Assembly: GCA_016294075.1 (NCBI GenBank)
Contig: JAEDCQ010000001.1
Span: 248,001-312,000 of the forward strand
Direction of reading: 5' to 3'
Length of the DNA stretch: 64,000 nucleotides
Source: Lachnospiraceae bacterium
GTDB lineage: Bacteria > Bacillota > Clostridia > Lachnospirales > Lachnospiraceae
Shown: positions 8,781-19,250 of the stretch, piece after piece
How positions within the stretch are numbered: the first letter of the stretch is position 1
How the letters are laid out: every line of letters starts with the position of its first letter
The notes under the pieces: generated by a model
Database searches by the model: none
What the model saw: the letters and a program-made list of their open reading frames with translations, nothing else
What the model was told of the DNA's origin: nothing
Made by a program: the position numbers and the translations under genes

Positions 8781-8809
8781 TTGACAAGTGAATTTTTCGT
8801 TGATAAAAT
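8781..8809 (+). promoter_or_regulatory. promoter of ilvN2-ilvC
   Basis: A near-consensus sigma-A promoter: TTGACA at 8781-8786, 17 bases, TAAAAT at 8804-8809. Transcription from about 8816 gives a leader of roughly 57 bases that contains a weak inverted repeat with GTTC and GAAC arms. The whole 8660-8872 gap is AT-rich and otherwise holds only very short open frames. Confidence 0.7.
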
Positions 8810-8872
8810 GAGCCATAACAAGATAAGTTCTGATTCGGACAGGAACATATTTTTGAATTTATGAGGTGAATA

Positions 8873-9379
8873 ATGAAGAAAAAGGTTTTCCAGATTTTAG
8901 TAGAAAACACTTCCGGTGTTTTGAGCCGTATTTCCGGATTGTTTTCCAGACGTGGATATAATATTGAGAGTATTACGGCGGGGGTTACGGCAGACCCGAA
9001 GATTACAAGAATCACGATTGTAGCAAGTGGTGATGATGAAATTTTAGAGCAGATTGAAAAGCAGGTGGCAAAGCTTGTGGATGTTCTTGATATTCATGAA
9101 TTAGAGCCGGATAACAGCGTATTCAGGGAGTTGGCACTGATTAAGGTCCGAGTTGAGGCAAATGACAGACAGGGTGTGCTTTCCATGGCAGATATTTTCC
9201 GTGCAAATGTAATTGATGTTGCAAAGGATGCCTTAACAATTGAGCTTACCGGAGGTCAGGATAAGATTGAAGCATTTTTAAAATTATTGGAAGGATATGA
9301 GATTCTGGAACTTGCCAGAACCGGTATCGCAGGTCTGTGCCGCGGCACGGAGGGAGTTGTTTATATTAAGGCGGAATAA
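8873..9379 (+). CDS. ilvN: acetolactate synthase small (regulatory) subunit, canonical copy 2
   Basis: 168 residues, a canonical IlvN/IlvH: ACT domain at about 5-75 (FQILVENTSGVLSRISGLFSRRGYNIESITAG) and C-terminal domain with RELALIKVRV and LELARTGIAGLCRG. It regulates acetolactate synthase by valine feedback. About 40 percent of positions are shared with copy 1 by eye over the ACT domain, fewer later. The ribosome site is GAGGTG seven bases before the ATG. It precedes ilvC by 58 bases, with which it probably forms a transcription unit separate from ilvB. Confidence 0.88.
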   Translation: MKKKVFQILVENTSGVLSRISGLFSRRGYNIESITAGVTADPKITRITIVASGDDEILEQIEKQVAKLVDVLDIHELEPDNSVFRELALIKVRVEANDRQGVLSMADIFRANVIDVAKDALTIELTGGQDKIEAFLKLLEGYEILELARTGIAGLCRGTEGVVYIKAE

Positions 9380-9434
9380 GATTTTCCAAATTATGTAATA
9401 TAATATTTATGATTTATTATGAAAGGAGTCATGA

Positions 9435-10460
<1,026 letters not shown>

Positions 10461-10468
10461 TTACATAT

Positions 10469-10506
10469 AAATAAGGCGGCACTACTTTGGCAGTGCCGCT
10501 TTATTT
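10469..10506. terminator. bidirectional terminator between ilvC and the LysR gene
   Basis: AAATAAGGCGGCACT and AGTGCCGCTTTATTT form a strong hairpin ending in a T-rich run on both strands. It overlaps the last two bases of the LysR stop codon. Confidence 0.8.
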
Positions 10507-11398
10507 ATATCTTTACACATTCTAAGAAACGGGCAAGAGAAGTATTATCTTTTAAGGTCTGGGGATGATAAGCAAAACCGATATTTCGTCCGGGCGGGTT
10601 TTTAAGAATACGTACTTCTTTTAGGACTCCGGATTTAAGTTCATCTAAGACAAATTCACGTAATACACAAGCGATACCGAGGTCTGTTTTACAGAACTCA
10701 ATTAACAAATCCATATTGCTGGCTTCGATAATGTTATTAAGTTCAATGGAAGCAGCGGAGAGGTTTGCGTCTACATGTTTTCTCGTCATGTTTTCCTTAT
10801 TTAACATAATAAATGTAGCGTTTTTTGTAATGGAATCCTTTACAAGCGAATCGCGTTTCTTGAAGTTGTTCAGATAGTTGTCCGTGGTTACAAAAGTATC
10901 GTGAATTTCCATAACGGGAAGTACTTCCAAATTACTTTTTGTCTCAGGAAGACCAATTAAGCCAATATCAATAGTGTTATTATTTAACGCTTCCAAAGTC
11001 TCAATAGAAGACTGACAGGAAATACTTATCTGAACATGTGGGTTCTGTTTAGTAAATTCTTTCAAATACGGAAGCAATACATACTTACATAGTGTGGTAC
11101 TGACTCCGATAGACAGATGTCCCATTCCTAATTCGTTGGAAAGCCGTATTTTTTCTTCTCCTGTACGGATACAGTGAAATGCAGTATGTATCTGTTCAAA
11201 TAACATTTCCCCCTCAGGGGTTAAGCAGACGCCGCGTGAGTTGCGGATAAATAAAGTTGTATTCAGATTTTGTTCTAACTTGGAAATTGCTTTACTGATA
11301 GCCGGCTGGCTGATATACAATTCTTTTGCTGCACCGGAAATGTTTTTGGTTTTTGCAACAGCATAGAAGATATAATAAAGATTCAGATTGTTTTCCAT
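10505..11398 (-). CDS. LysR-family transcriptional regulator
   Basis: 297 residues from MENNLNLYYIFY. The N-terminal winged helix-turn-helix occupies about residues 1-60 (AKTKNISGAAKELYISQPAISKAISKLEQNLNTTLFIR), followed by the linker helix and a periplasmic-binding-like effector domain from about 90. It is divergent from leuC-leuD, the usual arrangement for a LysR regulator and its target, so it probably controls 3-isopropylmalate dehydratase in response to a pathway intermediate; the effector is not known. Start chosen after AAAGGA rather than six codons earlier, where no ribosome site is present. Its own stop is inside the ilvC terminator. Confidence 0.85.
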   Translation of the reverse strand: MENNLNLYYIFYAVAKTKNISGAAKELYISQPAISKAISKLEQNLNTTLFIRNSRGVCLTPEGEMLFEQIHTAFHCIRTGEEKIRLSNELGMGHLSIGVSTTLCKYVLLPYLKEFTKQNPHVQISISCQSSIETLEALNNNTIDIGLIGLPETKSNLEVLPVMEIHDTFVTTDNYLNNFKKRDSLVKDSITKNATFIMLNKENMTRKHVDANLSAASIELNNIIEASNMDLLIEFCKTDLGIACVLREFVLDELKSGVLKEVRILKNPPGRNIGFAYHPQTLKDNTSLARFLECVKI

Positions 11399-11480
11399 GG
11401 CATAATTTCCTTTCATAAATATATATAGATTTGTTCACAATCTATTCGGTTATACAAAATAATAGTACCATAACAGTGAG

Positions 11481-11535
11481 TTATAGTAAATATAAATAAC
11501 ATGTATTTTGGATATGAAGTACGATTTGTTATACT
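11481..11535 (+). promoter_or_regulatory. leuC promoter with a LysR-type dyad
   Basis: TTGGAT at 11508-11513, 16 bases, TATACT at 11530-11535. Upstream, 11481-11495 reads TTATAGTAAATATAA, an imperfect dyad containing T-N11-A, the generic LysR binding pattern, 12 bases before the -35. This fits activation by the divergent LysR protein. Confidence 0.5.
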
Positions 11536-11577
11536 AAGAAAAGATAAATGAAAGAATGAAAATAGGAGGATTAAGAT

Positions 11578-12840
11578 ATGGGAATGACAATGACACAAAA
11601 AATCTTAGCTGCTCATGCCAAACTATCATCTGTTACAGCCGGACAGTTGATTGAGGCAGATTTGGATCTTGTGCTTGGAAATGATATTACAAGTCCGGTT
11701 GCCATCCATGAAATGGAGAAAATGAAGGTAAGCGGAGTTTTTGATAAGGATAAAATTGCATTGGTCCCGGATCACTTTGTTCCGAATAAAGATATTAAAT
11801 CAGCAGAGCATTGTAAATGTGTCCGTGAATTTGCATATAAAAATCAGATAACAAATTACTTTGAAGTGGGTCAGATGGGAATCGAACATGCGTTGTTACC
11901 GGAGAAAGGTCTTGTTGTAGCCGGTGATGTGGTAATCGGTGCAGATTCTCATACCTGTACATATGGTGCACTCGGAGCGTTCTCAACAGGTGTTGGGAGT
12001 ACGGATATGGCGGCAGGAATGGCAACGGGTAAAGCATGGTTTAAGGTTCCGTCCGCTATAAAGTTTGTATTGACGGGAAAGCCGGCGAAGTGGATTAGCG
12101 GTAAAGATATTATCCTTCATATTATCGGTATGATAGGTGTAGACGGTGCATTATATAAGTCAATGGAATTTGTTGGTGACGGTATTGCCTATCTGACAAT
12201 GGATGACCGCTTTACCATTGCCAATATGGCGATTGAGGCAGGAGGAAAAAACGGTATTTTTCCGGTAGATAATTTAACACTTCAATATATGAAAGAGCAT
12301 TCGATGAAGGAACCTGTTATATACGAAGCAGATGAGGATGCACAATATGATGAAGTCATAACGATTGATTTAAGTACACTCCGTCCGACAATTGCATTTC
12401 CCCACCTTCCTGAGAATACAAAAACAATTGATGAAATAAAAGAAAATATCTCGATTGATCAGGTAGTTATCGGTTCCTGTACAAACGGACGAGAAGAGGA
12501 TTTAAGAATTGCGGCTGAAATCTTAAAAGGAAGAAAAGTAAAAAAAGGTCTTCGCTGCATTATTATTCCGGCAACACAGAAAATATATCTGAAGGCTATT
12601 GAAGAAGGCTGGGTAACAACATTTGTGGAAGCCGGGGCAGTTGTATCTACTCCGACCTGTGGACCGTGTCTTGGCGGCTATATGGGTATTTTAGCAGAAG
12701 GAGAGAGGTGTGTATCTACGACCAACCGAAATTTCGTAGGACGTATGGGTCACATTACCTCCGAAATTTATCTGGCATCTCCGGCAGTTGCGGCAGCGAG
12801 TGCTGTTACCGGGGAAATTTCGTCGCCGGAGGATATATAA
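11578..12840 (+). CDS. leuC: 3-isopropylmalate dehydratase large subunit
   Basis: 420 residues, an aconitase-superfamily subunit that isomerises 2- to 3-isopropylmalate in leucine synthesis. The three cysteines that hold the 4Fe-4S cluster are Cys301 (GSCTNG) and Cys361 and Cys364 ([10 protein letters not shown]). [10 protein letters not shown] and [20 protein letters not shown] are further family blocks. The length is that of the shorter archaeal/clostridial subfamily rather than the 465-residue proteobacterial LeuC, and members of this subfamily can also act on related substrates such as homoaconitate or citramalate. AGGAGG precedes the first of three closely spaced ATGs. leuD follows after 92 bases. 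leuA and leuB are not in this window. Confidence 0.9.
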   Translation: MGMTMTQKILAAHAKLSSVTAGQLIEADLDLVLGNDITSPVAIHEMEKMKVSGVFDKDKIALVPDHFVPNKDIKSAEHCKCVREFAYKNQITNYFEVGQMGIEHALLPEKGLVVAGDVVIGADSHTCTYGALGAFSTGVGSTDMAAGMATGKAWFKVPSAIKFVLTGKPAKWISGKDIILHIIGMIGVDGALYKSMEFVGDGIAYLTMDDRFTIANMAIEAGGKNGIFPVDNLTLQYMKEHSMKEPVIYEADEDAQYDEVITIDLSTLRPTIAFPHLPENTKTIDEIKENISIDQVVIGSCTNGREEDLRIAAEILKGRKVKKGLRCIIIPATQKIYLKAIEEGWVTTFVEAGAVVSTPTCGPCLGGYMGILAEGERCVSTTNRNFVGRMGHITSEIYLASPAVAAASAVTGEISSPEDI

Positions 12841-12932
12841 TTTGAAGAATGTCTTCGAAATTCTTAAAAGTAACGGATGTCATGCTTAGTGAATCATTCG
12901 TATGATAATAAAAAAACAGGGGTATATTATAT

Positions 12933-13421
12933 ATGAAAAATGCACATGGAAAAGTAATAAAATATGGCGATAATGTTGATACGGACGTAATTATTCCGGC
13001 AAGATATTTAAATTCATCCGACCCGGCGGAATTAGCATCACACTGCATGGAGGATATCGACAAGGATTTTCATAGTAAGATGAAGGCGGGCGATATAATG
13101 GTTGCCACAAAAAATTTTGGGTGTGGTTCTTCCAGAGAACACGCACCTATTGCAATTAAGGCAAGCGGAATAGCCTGCGTAATTGCCGAAACATTCGCAC
13201 GCATCTTTTATCGTAATGCAATAAATATAGGCTTACCGATTATTGAATGTAAGGAGGCTTCTGAAAGAATAGAGGTTGGTGATGATGTGGAAATCGATTT
13301 TGATACGGGGATTATCCGCAATAATACCAAAAAAGAGGAGTATAAGGGGCAGCCATTTCCTGAGTTTATGCAGAAGATTATTGATTCAGAGGGTTTGATT
13401 AATTATATCAACAAAAAATAA
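12933..13421 (+). CDS. leuD: 3-isopropylmalate dehydratase small subunit
   Basis: 162 residues, the swivelling domain that completes the active site of LeuC. Family marks are [15 protein letters not shown] near the N-terminus and the loop [15 protein letters not shown] at about residues 61-75, which contacts the substrate. Length fits the short archaeal/clostridial form. The ribosome site is weak (AGGGG about 10 bases before ATG), and the 92-base gap from leuC is unusual for subunits needed in equal amounts; I see no terminator or clear promoter in it. Confidence 0.92.
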   Translation: MKNAHGKVIKYGDNVDTDVIIPARYLNSSDPAELASHCMEDIDKDFHSKMKAGDIMVATKNFGCGSSREHAPIAIKASGIACVIAETFARIFYRNAINIGLPIIECKEASERIEVGDDVEIDFDTGIIRNNTKKEEYKGQPFPEFMQKIIDSEGLINYINKK

Positions 13422-13424
13422 AAC

Positions 13425-13476
13425 CAAACATTTGTTCGCAAAAACACTTGCTTTTCGTATTATCTTATTTTATAAT
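13425..13476 (+). promoter_or_regulatory. LexA (SOS) box and promoter of ruvAB
   Basis: CAAACATTTGTTCG at 13425-13438 matches the Gram-positive LexA box CGAAC-N4-GTTCG with a single difference. Ten bases later lies a promoter: TTGCTT at 13448-13453, 17 bases, TATAAT at 13471-13476. ruvAB is an SOS target in many bacteria. Confidence 0.7.
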
Positions 13477-13505
13477 GAATGAGAGTACAAAGGGTAGGTG
13501 TTTTT

Positions 13506-14099
13506 ATGTATGCGTATATTTATGGCAGAATTGTAGAAAAAGAGCCGGAGAACCTGATTATTGAAGCCAATCAGATTGGTTATAATATTCATATTGCATC
13601 GGGGATGCTTCCGCGTTTTCCCGAAATCGGTCAGATGGCAAAGGTGTATACCTATACAAGTGTGCGTGAGGATGCATTCTGGCTTTATGGATTTACGACA
13701 AAGGATGAACTTTCATTGTTTAAGCTTTTGATTACTGTTAGCGGAATCGGACCTAAGGGGGCGATGGGGATTTTATCTGTAATGGATGCTCAGACATTTC
13801 GTTTGGCGGTTTTATCACAGGATACAAAATTGATTGCGAAAGCTCCCGGTGTCGGAGCTAAGTCTGCTTCGCGTATCGTTTTAGAACTTAAGGATAGGAT
13901 AAAGCCGGAGGATATAATTTCTTCTCCCGTATCCTCCGGCGAAAATACGGCTGCTTCCGTTATCAGACAGGAAGCTTCGGAAGCATTGGTTGCATTGGGA
14001 TATAGTGTTTCGGATGCATATCGTGTTATACAGCAGGTTGAGATTTCGGAAGATACCACGGTGGAAGCTGTTATTAAAGCTGCACTTCGTAATATGTAG
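13506..14099 (+). CDS. ruvA: Holliday junction branch migration protein RuvA
   Basis: 197 residues from MYAYIYGRIVEKEPENLII. It binds four-way junctions as a tetramer and loads the RuvB motor. The N-terminal OB fold covers about 1-63, followed by two helix-hairpin-helix motifs (ISGIGPKGAMGIL and APGVGAKSASRIVLELK) and a C-terminal domain (SEALVALGYSVSDAYRVIQQV) that contacts RuvB. An ATG 27 bases upstream falls at the transcription start predicted from the promoter, so the internal ATG with AGGTG was chosen. ruvB follows after 80 bases. Confidence 0.93.
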   Translation: MYAYIYGRIVEKEPENLIIEANQIGYNIHIASGMLPRFPEIGQMAKVYTYTSVREDAFWLYGFTTKDELSLFKLLITVSGIGPKGAMGILSVMDAQTFRLAVLSQDTKLIAKAPGVGAKSASRIVLELKDRIKPEDIISSPVSSGENTAASVIRQEASEALVALGYSVSDAYRVIQQVEISEDTTVEAVIKAALRNM

Positions 14100-14179
14100 A
14101 GATATTTTGATATTAATCGGCAGACACTGTATATCTCAGCCGAAATTAAATATTACATAGATAAGATTAAGGATAATAG

Positions 14180-15175
14180 ATGGATAGAATCATTCAGACA
14201 ACCGTATTAGAAGAGGATTACAAAAATGAATTCAGTCTCCGCCCGCAGTTTTTAAAAGATTATGTGGGACAGGAAAACGCCAAAAAGACGCTGAAGATAT
14301 ATATTGATGCTGCAAGGCAGAGAGGAGATTCTCTTGACCATGTTTTATTTTACGGACCGCCCGGATTAGGTAAAACAACGCTTGCAGGCATTATTGCAAA
14401 TGAGATGGGTTCGCATCTTAAAGTTACAAGCGGACCTGCGATAGATAAGCCGGGAGATATGGCGGCCATAATAAATAATCTGAAGGATGGGGATATTCTC
14501 TTTATCGATGAGATTCATCGATTGAATCGTCAGGTGGAGGAAGTATTATATCCTGCAATGGAGGACTTTGCAATAGATATTATGATCGGAAAGGGACAAA
14601 CCGCAAAATCCCTTCGGATAGATGTTCCTCATTTTACATTGGTCGGGGCAACTACAAGGGCGGGCCTGTTATCCGCTCCGCTTCGTGACCGTTTCGGGGT
14701 AATTCATCGTTTGGAATTTTATACAACAGACGAATTAAAAAGAATTATTCTACAGTCAGGCAGAAAATTAGGAGTTATGATCGAAGAAGAAGGTGCCGTT
14801 GAAATGGCAAAAAGAAGCCGGGGAACGCCTCGAATTGCCAACCGTCTGTTAAAAAGAGTACGTGATTTTGCACAGGTTAAATACGATGGCGTAATTACTG
14901 CTGAAATTGCATCTTCTGCACTTGATACACTTGATGTTGATAAACTCGGTCTGGACCAGATTGACCGCAGACTGCTTCTTACTATGATTGAAAAGTTCCA
15001 TGGCGGTCCTGTCGGACTTGATACTTTGGCTGCAACAATCGGAGAAGACGCGGGGACGATTGAAGATGTGTATGAGCCTTATTTGTTAATGAATGGTTTT
15101 TTGAACCGTACTCCTAGGGGAAGAGTGGTAACGGAGGCAGCATATCACCATTTGGGGCTTGAAATTCCGCTGTAG
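14180..15175 (+). CDS. ruvB: Holliday junction DNA helicase RuvB
   Basis: 331 residues, the AAA+ ring motor of branch migration. Walker A is GPPGLGKTT at 59-67, Walker B FIDEIH around 107-112, sensor 1 is the [11 protein letters not shown] block, and the arginine finger region is APLRDRFG. The C-terminal winged helix ends in [18 protein letters not shown], the usual RuvB terminus. The ribosome site is poor (AAGGATAATAG), which may make translation dependent on ruvA upstream. Standard length. Confidence 0.95.
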   Translation: MDRIIQTTVLEEDYKNEFSLRPQFLKDYVGQENAKKTLKIYIDAARQRGDSLDHVLFYGPPGLGKTTLAGIIANEMGSHLKVTSGPAIDKPGDMAAIINNLKDGDILFIDEIHRLNRQVEEVLYPAMEDFAIDIMIGKGQTAKSLRIDVPHFTLVGATTRAGLLSAPLRDRFGVIHRLEFYTTDELKRIILQSGRKLGVMIEEEGAVEMAKRSRGTPRIANRLLKRVRDFAQVKYDGVITAEIASSALDTLDVDKLGLDQIDRRLLLTMIEKFHGGPVGLDTLAATIGEDAGTIEDVYEPYLLMNGFLNRTPRGRVVTEAAYHHLGLEIPL

Positions 15176-15231
15176 TTTGATTATAATTTAATCGTTATAG
15201 TTTACGATTTGGGGATATGAGAGGTATTATT

Positions 15232-15636
15232 ATGGCTTCTAAGACAGATACAGAGGTAATTATCGGGGGAAGGGTTTTTACACTTTGCGGATATGAAAGT
15301 GAAGAATATCTGCAGAAGGTGGCCTCTTATATCAATAATAAGCTTGTGGAGTACGGTAAAGTAGACAGCTTCCGAAGACAGAATGTGGACATGCAGAATG
15401 TACTGCTTCAGTTAAATATTGCGGATGATTATTTTAAGGCAAAAAAGCAGATTGCAGCAATGGAAGAAGATATGGAAGCAAAAGAAAAAGAGTTGTATGA
15501 CCTAAAGCATGAACTGATTGCTACCCAGATTAAGCTGGAAAACTCTGAAAAAAATCTAAAGGCCTTAAAAGACGAGAGTCATGAGAAGGACAAAAAAATC
15601 ATTCGTTTGGAAACAGAATTGAAAGAGCATAAATAA
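15232..15636 (+). CDS. zapA: cell division protein ZapA
   Basis: 134 residues. Starts MASKTDTEVIIGGRVFTLCGYESEEYLQKVASYINNKL, the small globular ZapA head that binds and bundles FtsZ, followed from about residue 70 by a long uninterrupted coiled coil (EDMEAKEKELYDLKHELIATQ and on to the end). The start with AGAGG seven bases upstream was preferred to one five codons earlier. It lies just before a U32 gene, as in many Firmicutes, and ends in its own terminator. Confidence 0.85.
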   Translation: MASKTDTEVIIGGRVFTLCGYESEEYLQKVASYINNKLVEYGKVDSFRRQNVDMQNVLLQLNIADDYFKAKKQIAAMEEDMEAKEKELYDLKHELIATQIKLENSEKNLKALKDESHEKDKKIIRLETELKEHK

Positions 15637-15639
15637 TAT

Positions 15640-15670
15640 GGCTGTTGCATAATAGGCGACAGCCTTTTTT
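15640..15670 (+). terminator. terminator after zapA
   Basis: GGCTGTTGC and GCGACAGCC form a 9-bp stem with one G-U pair and a 7-base loop, followed by six Ts. It lies four bases after the stop. Confidence 0.85.
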
Positions 15671-15703
15671 ACAAACAAATATAAATTGGTTAATGGGGAT
15701 AAT

Positions 15704-17896
15704 ATGAAACAATATGAACTATTGTCGCCCGCAGGAGACTTTTCCGGTTTAATTGCAGCCATAAATGCCGGTGCAGACGCCGTATATTTAGCAGGAAAGT
15801 CTTTTGGGGCAAGAGCATATGCAGGTAATTTTGATACGGAAGAATTAATGGAAGCATTAGATTATGCTCATTTATTTTCAAAAAAAATATATCTGACGTT
15901 AAATACATTAATAAAAGAAAAAGAATTTAAAAAAATTCAGACCTTTTTGACGCCCTTTTATGAGCATGGCCTGGATGGTGTCATTATTCAGGATTTGGGA
16001 CTTATCCCATTGCTTAAGAAGGAGTTTCCTTTACTAAAGCTGCATGGAAGTACACAGATGACAATCAGTAATTACCGTAGTGCAGCATGGTTAAAGGAAC
16101 AGGGAATCTGCAGAGTGGTTCCTTCCAGGGAATTATCGTTAGAAGAATTAAGGGAAATACGGGAAAAAGGGGCAGTCGAAGTAGAAGCATTTATACATGG
16201 AGCTATGTGTTACTCTTATTCCGGCCAATGTCTGTTTAGTTCATTTTTGGGCGGCAGAAGCGGTAACCGCGGAAGATGTGCCCAGCCGTGCCGTCTTCCA
16301 TATAAGGTATGCAATGAAGGTAGATGTATCAGCGGAAAAAGTGATATATATCCTTTGAGTTTAAAAGATTTGTGCAGTCTGCCTTATATATATGAACTTA
16401 TGGATGCCGGGATAGATTCCTTTAAAATTGAAGGCAGAATGAAGAGTCCGGAATATGTCGCCGGTGTAACGGCAGTCTATCGAAAATATATGGATTTGTA
16501 TATGCTGGGCGAGCGTAAGGAAATATCGAAGGAAGATTTGGAGCTGCTTTCCCATTTATATATTCGTTCCGACATGAAGGACGGATATTTTAATAAACAC
16601 AACGGAAAAGATATGATTTCCGTTTTGTCACCTTCTTACAGGGGATGTAATGAGAAACTTATACAGAAGCTTCATGAAGAATACTGTGAGAGGAAGAAAA
16701 AAGCCGGTATTTGTGGGCGGCTTAAGCTTGAAACAAATGCAAATGCCGAATTAACAGTTTATACAGATACAACGTCTGTTACTGTGTACGGAGATGTTTT
16801 ACAAGAAGCAAAAAAACGGCCGCTTACAGAAGAAGAGGCGAGGAAACAGATTGAGAAGACAGGAAATTCATTATTTTCATTTGAAAGGCTCGATATTGAA
16901 ATAAGTGGCAGTATATTTATTCCGGTTAAAAGTCTTAATGAATTGAGAAGAGAGGCATTGGATGCTTTATCGGTTCAATTGCTGCAGCCGTATATGAGGA
17001 ATATGTTAAAAGAAAACGGTGCGGATAAATCGGATACCAATACAATGATACCTTCAAAAAGCAAAAATAAGGCATCCTTCCGGCTTTATGCCTCCGTTAT
17101 GTCAAAAACGCAACTGGATTCTGTTCTGAATAGTAAAACAGTAGTGGAGCGTATTTATATTCCGACAGATTTATTATATTTATCCAGGGTTTCTGCAGAC
17201 GATATTTTAAAAAAGGCGGCTGAGAGGAAAGTTAAGCTGTATTGTTCCCTTCCGCGTATTATTCGAAAGAGGGATGAAGGGTATCTGAATGCCATCAGGA
17301 AATATATTCAAATTTTTGATGGTGCGCAGGTGAAAAGCCTTGAAGGGCTGTCCTTTTTAGAGGAAATCGGTTATAGAGGTAAGCTTGTAACGGATTATTC
17401 CGTATATCAGTGGAATAGGAGTTCATTACATTTCCTTCATTCCTTTTGTGACGGTTTCGCATATCCTCTTGAGCTTTCATTACGTGAAAATTGTGATTTG
17501 TCGGATAGAAGTGGCGAATACGTTATATATGGCAGGACACCTATGATGATTACGGCAAATTGTATTCAAAAAACAATGGGAAACTGCCGGAAAAATAATA
17601 ATTCTTTTAAACAGTCATTGAAGGATAGATATTGTAAGGAGCTGCCGGTGTATGTAAACTGTATACACTGTTATAATGAAATTTTCAATGCGGTACCTAT
17701 GTCGCTTCATAAAGAACTGCAGCAGCTTATACAAGCCGGATTTTCAAAAATTCGTCTTGATTTTACGGATGAGAATAAGGAAACTGTTGACCGGATTTTG
17801 GATTATTACCGAAAAAAGGCTGATAGTCTGCAATATACAATTGACTTTCCGATAAAAGAATATACACAGGGACATTTTAAAGAAGGAGCATTATAA
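15704..17896 (+). CDS. U32 family protein with DUF3656-type C-terminus
   Basis: 730 residues. The first 330 or so form a U32 barrel: LLSPAGDFSGLIAAINAGADAVYLAG, HGSTQMTISNYRSAAWL, then the cysteine block GAMCYSYSGQCLFSS with RSGNRGRCAQPCRLPY. Four conserved cysteines of this kind bind an iron-sulfur cluster in the U32 RNA and ubiquinone hydroxylases, so a role in prephenate-dependent 23S rRNA hydroxylation (RlhA type) is likely, though the older label is collagenase-like peptidase. A DUF3656-like middle region and a second barrel-like segment follow. Start chosen at MKQYELLSPAGD behind GGGG. The next gene begins 5 bases after the stop. Confidence 0.82.
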   Translation: MKQYELLSPAGDFSGLIAAINAGADAVYLAGKSFGARAYAGNFDTEELMEALDYAHLFSKKIYLTLNTLIKEKEFKKIQTFLTPFYEHGLDGVIIQDLGLIPLLKKEFPLLKLHGSTQMTISNYRSAAWLKEQGICRVVPSRELSLEELREIREKGAVEVEAFIHGAMCYSYSGQCLFSSFLGGRSGNRGRCAQPCRLPYKVCNEGRCISGKSDIYPLSLKDLCSLPYIYELMDAGIDSFKIEGRMKSPEYVAGVTAVYRKYMDLYMLGERKEISKEDLELLSHLYIRSDMKDGYFNKHNGKDMISVLSPSYRGCNEKLIQKLHEEYCERKKKAGICGRLKLETNANAELTVYTDTTSVTVYGDVLQEAKKRPLTEEEARKQIEKTGNSLFSFERLDIEISGSIFIPVKSLNELRREALDALSVQLLQPYMRNMLKENGADKSDTNTMIPSKSKNKASFRLYASVMSKTQLDSVLNSKTVVERIYIPTDLLYLSRVSADDILKKAAERKVKLYCSLPRIIRKRDEGYLNAIRKYIQIFDGAQVKSLEGLSFLEEIGYRGKLVTDYSVYQWNRSSLHFLHSFCDGFAYPLELSLRENCDLSDRSGEYVIYGRTPMMITANCIQKTMGNCRKNNNSFKQSLKDRYCKELPVYVNCIHCYNEIFNAVPMSLHKELQQLIQAGFSKIRLDFTDENKETVDRILDYYRKKADSLQYTIDFPIKEYTQGHFKEGAL

Positions 17897-17900
17897 ACGT

Positions 17901-19250
17901 ATGCTTGCATATCTGACAGCATTATCAAAATACTTTATTTTAATATTGATGGTTTTTTATACGATAGAAGCTTTGACGGTCGTTTTTTTTAATAGAAAAA
18001 GCAATGCTGTTTTTATAAGACAGGAAATATATCTGTTTTTTATTCAGTTCTTTGCTTATGCGACCATCTGTTTAAAATCAGGAAAAATTGATTATCTGTT
18101 TTTTTATGCAATTTTGCAGCTTGTCATATTTTCTGTAATTGTACTTTATCAGACAATTTATCCCGGTATTGATAAAGGACTATTAAACAATTTGACATTA
18201 TTGTTAAGCCTTGGCTTTATTATTCTTACAAGACTTGACTTTTCAAAAGCAGTCAAACAGCTGATTATTGCTTCTGTCTCTTTGACGCTTTCTTTCTTTG
18301 TGCCGACACTGATTCGTCATCTGTCTCTTTTAAGGCGCTTGAAATGGCTGTATGTATCATTGGGCCTGGCATGTTTATCGGTTGTTCTTATTTTAGGTCA
18401 GGTCACGAACGGTTCCAAGATTTTTTATACTGTTGCAGGTATTACAATTCAGCCGTCGGAATTTGTAAAGGTTATTTTTGTATTTGCGGTGGCGGCTCTT
18501 CTGTATCATAAAAAGAGATTTTCAACATATGTTGTATCGGCTGTGATTGCGGCTCTGCATGTATTAATTTTAGTTGCCTCCAGAGATTTGGGAAGCGCTT
18601 TGATTTTTTTTGTGACATATATGGCTATGCTGTTTGTTGCATCAAAGAATTATCTGTATCTGGCTATGGGAATGTTAGCCGGCAGTGGGGCGGCTTATGC
18701 CGCAGGTAAACTGTTTACCCATGTACAGGTACGTGTGCAGGCTTTTTTAGACCCTTTTAGTGTAATTGATAAAGAAGGTTTCCAGATTACACAGTCATTA
18801 TTTGCAGTTGCCTGTGGCGGATTTTGGGGGACAGGTCTGATGAAGGGAGTTCCTGAGGATATACCGTATGTGGAATCTGACTTTATTTTTTCGGCAATTG
18901 CAGAGGAAATGGGAGTTATTGTAGCAGTCTGTATGCTTTTAGTATGTGTTTTCTGCTTTCTGACTTTTATGAAAACCGCCATGGTAATACGGGATTCCTA
19001 CTATCGCCTCGTTGCTGTGGGATTTGGCGTTATGTACATTTTTCAAGTATTTTTGACAGTTGGAGGGGGTATTAAGTTTATTCCTCTTACCGGTGTTACA
19101 TTACCGCTTGTAAGCTACGGAGGAAGCAGTGTACTTGTAAGTATTGTTATTTTTGCCATTGTACAGGGCATTATTCTTCGTGCAAAGGACGAAGCAGATA
19201 ATGAAGCAGAGGATGAGGAAGAAGATTTATATGAAGATGAGGAAGAATAA
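17901..19250 (+). CDS. FtsW/RodA/SpoVE-type peptidoglycan glycosyltransferase
   Basis: 449 residues with about ten to twelve transmembrane helices. Family marks in the second half are GSKIFYTVAGITIQPSEFVKV, ASRDLGSALIFF, ITQSLFAVACGGFWGTGLMKG, DFIFSAIAEEMG and LPLVSYGGSSVLV. These SEDS proteins polymerise lipid II together with a partner class B penicillin-binding protein, which is exactly what the overlapping downstream gene encodes. An N-terminal extension of several helices precedes the usual start of the family. The C-terminus is an extremely acidic cytosolic tail (DEADNEAEDEEEDLYEDEEE). Whether it serves division, elongation or sporulation cannot be told. Confidence 0.87.
   Translation: MLAYLTALSKYFILILMVFYTIEALTVVFFNRKSNAVFIRQEIYLFFIQFFAYATICLKSGKIDYLFFYAILQLVIFSVIVLYQTIYPGIDKGLLNNLTLLLSLGFIILTRLDFSKAVKQLIIASVSLTLSFFVPTLIRHLSLLRRLKWLYVSLGLACLSVVLILGQVTNGSKIFYTVAGITIQPSEFVKVIFVFAVAALLYHKKRFSTYVVSAVIAALHVLILVASRDLGSALIFFVTYMAMLFVASKNYLYLAMGMLAGSGAAYAAGKLFTHVQVRVQAFLDPFSVIDKEGFQITQSLFAVACGGFWGTGLMKGVPEDIPYVESDFIFSAIAEEMGVIVAVCMLLVCVFCFLTFMKTAMVIRDSYYRLVAVGFGVMYIFQVFLTVGGGIKFIPLTGVTLPLVSYGGSSVLVSIVIFAIVQGIILRAKDEADNEAEDEEEDLYEDEEE

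Noticed and set aside
8660..8872. A leader peptide or attenuator for the second ilvN.
   Set aside because: Short frames are present but not rich in Ile, Leu or Val codons, and they lie before the promoter at 8781-8809; no terminator/antiterminator pair could be drawn.
13479..13505. Upstream in-frame start of ruvA.
   Set aside because: It is immediately after the TATAAT of the promoter; the next ATG has AGGTG and the conserved N-terminus MYAYIYG.
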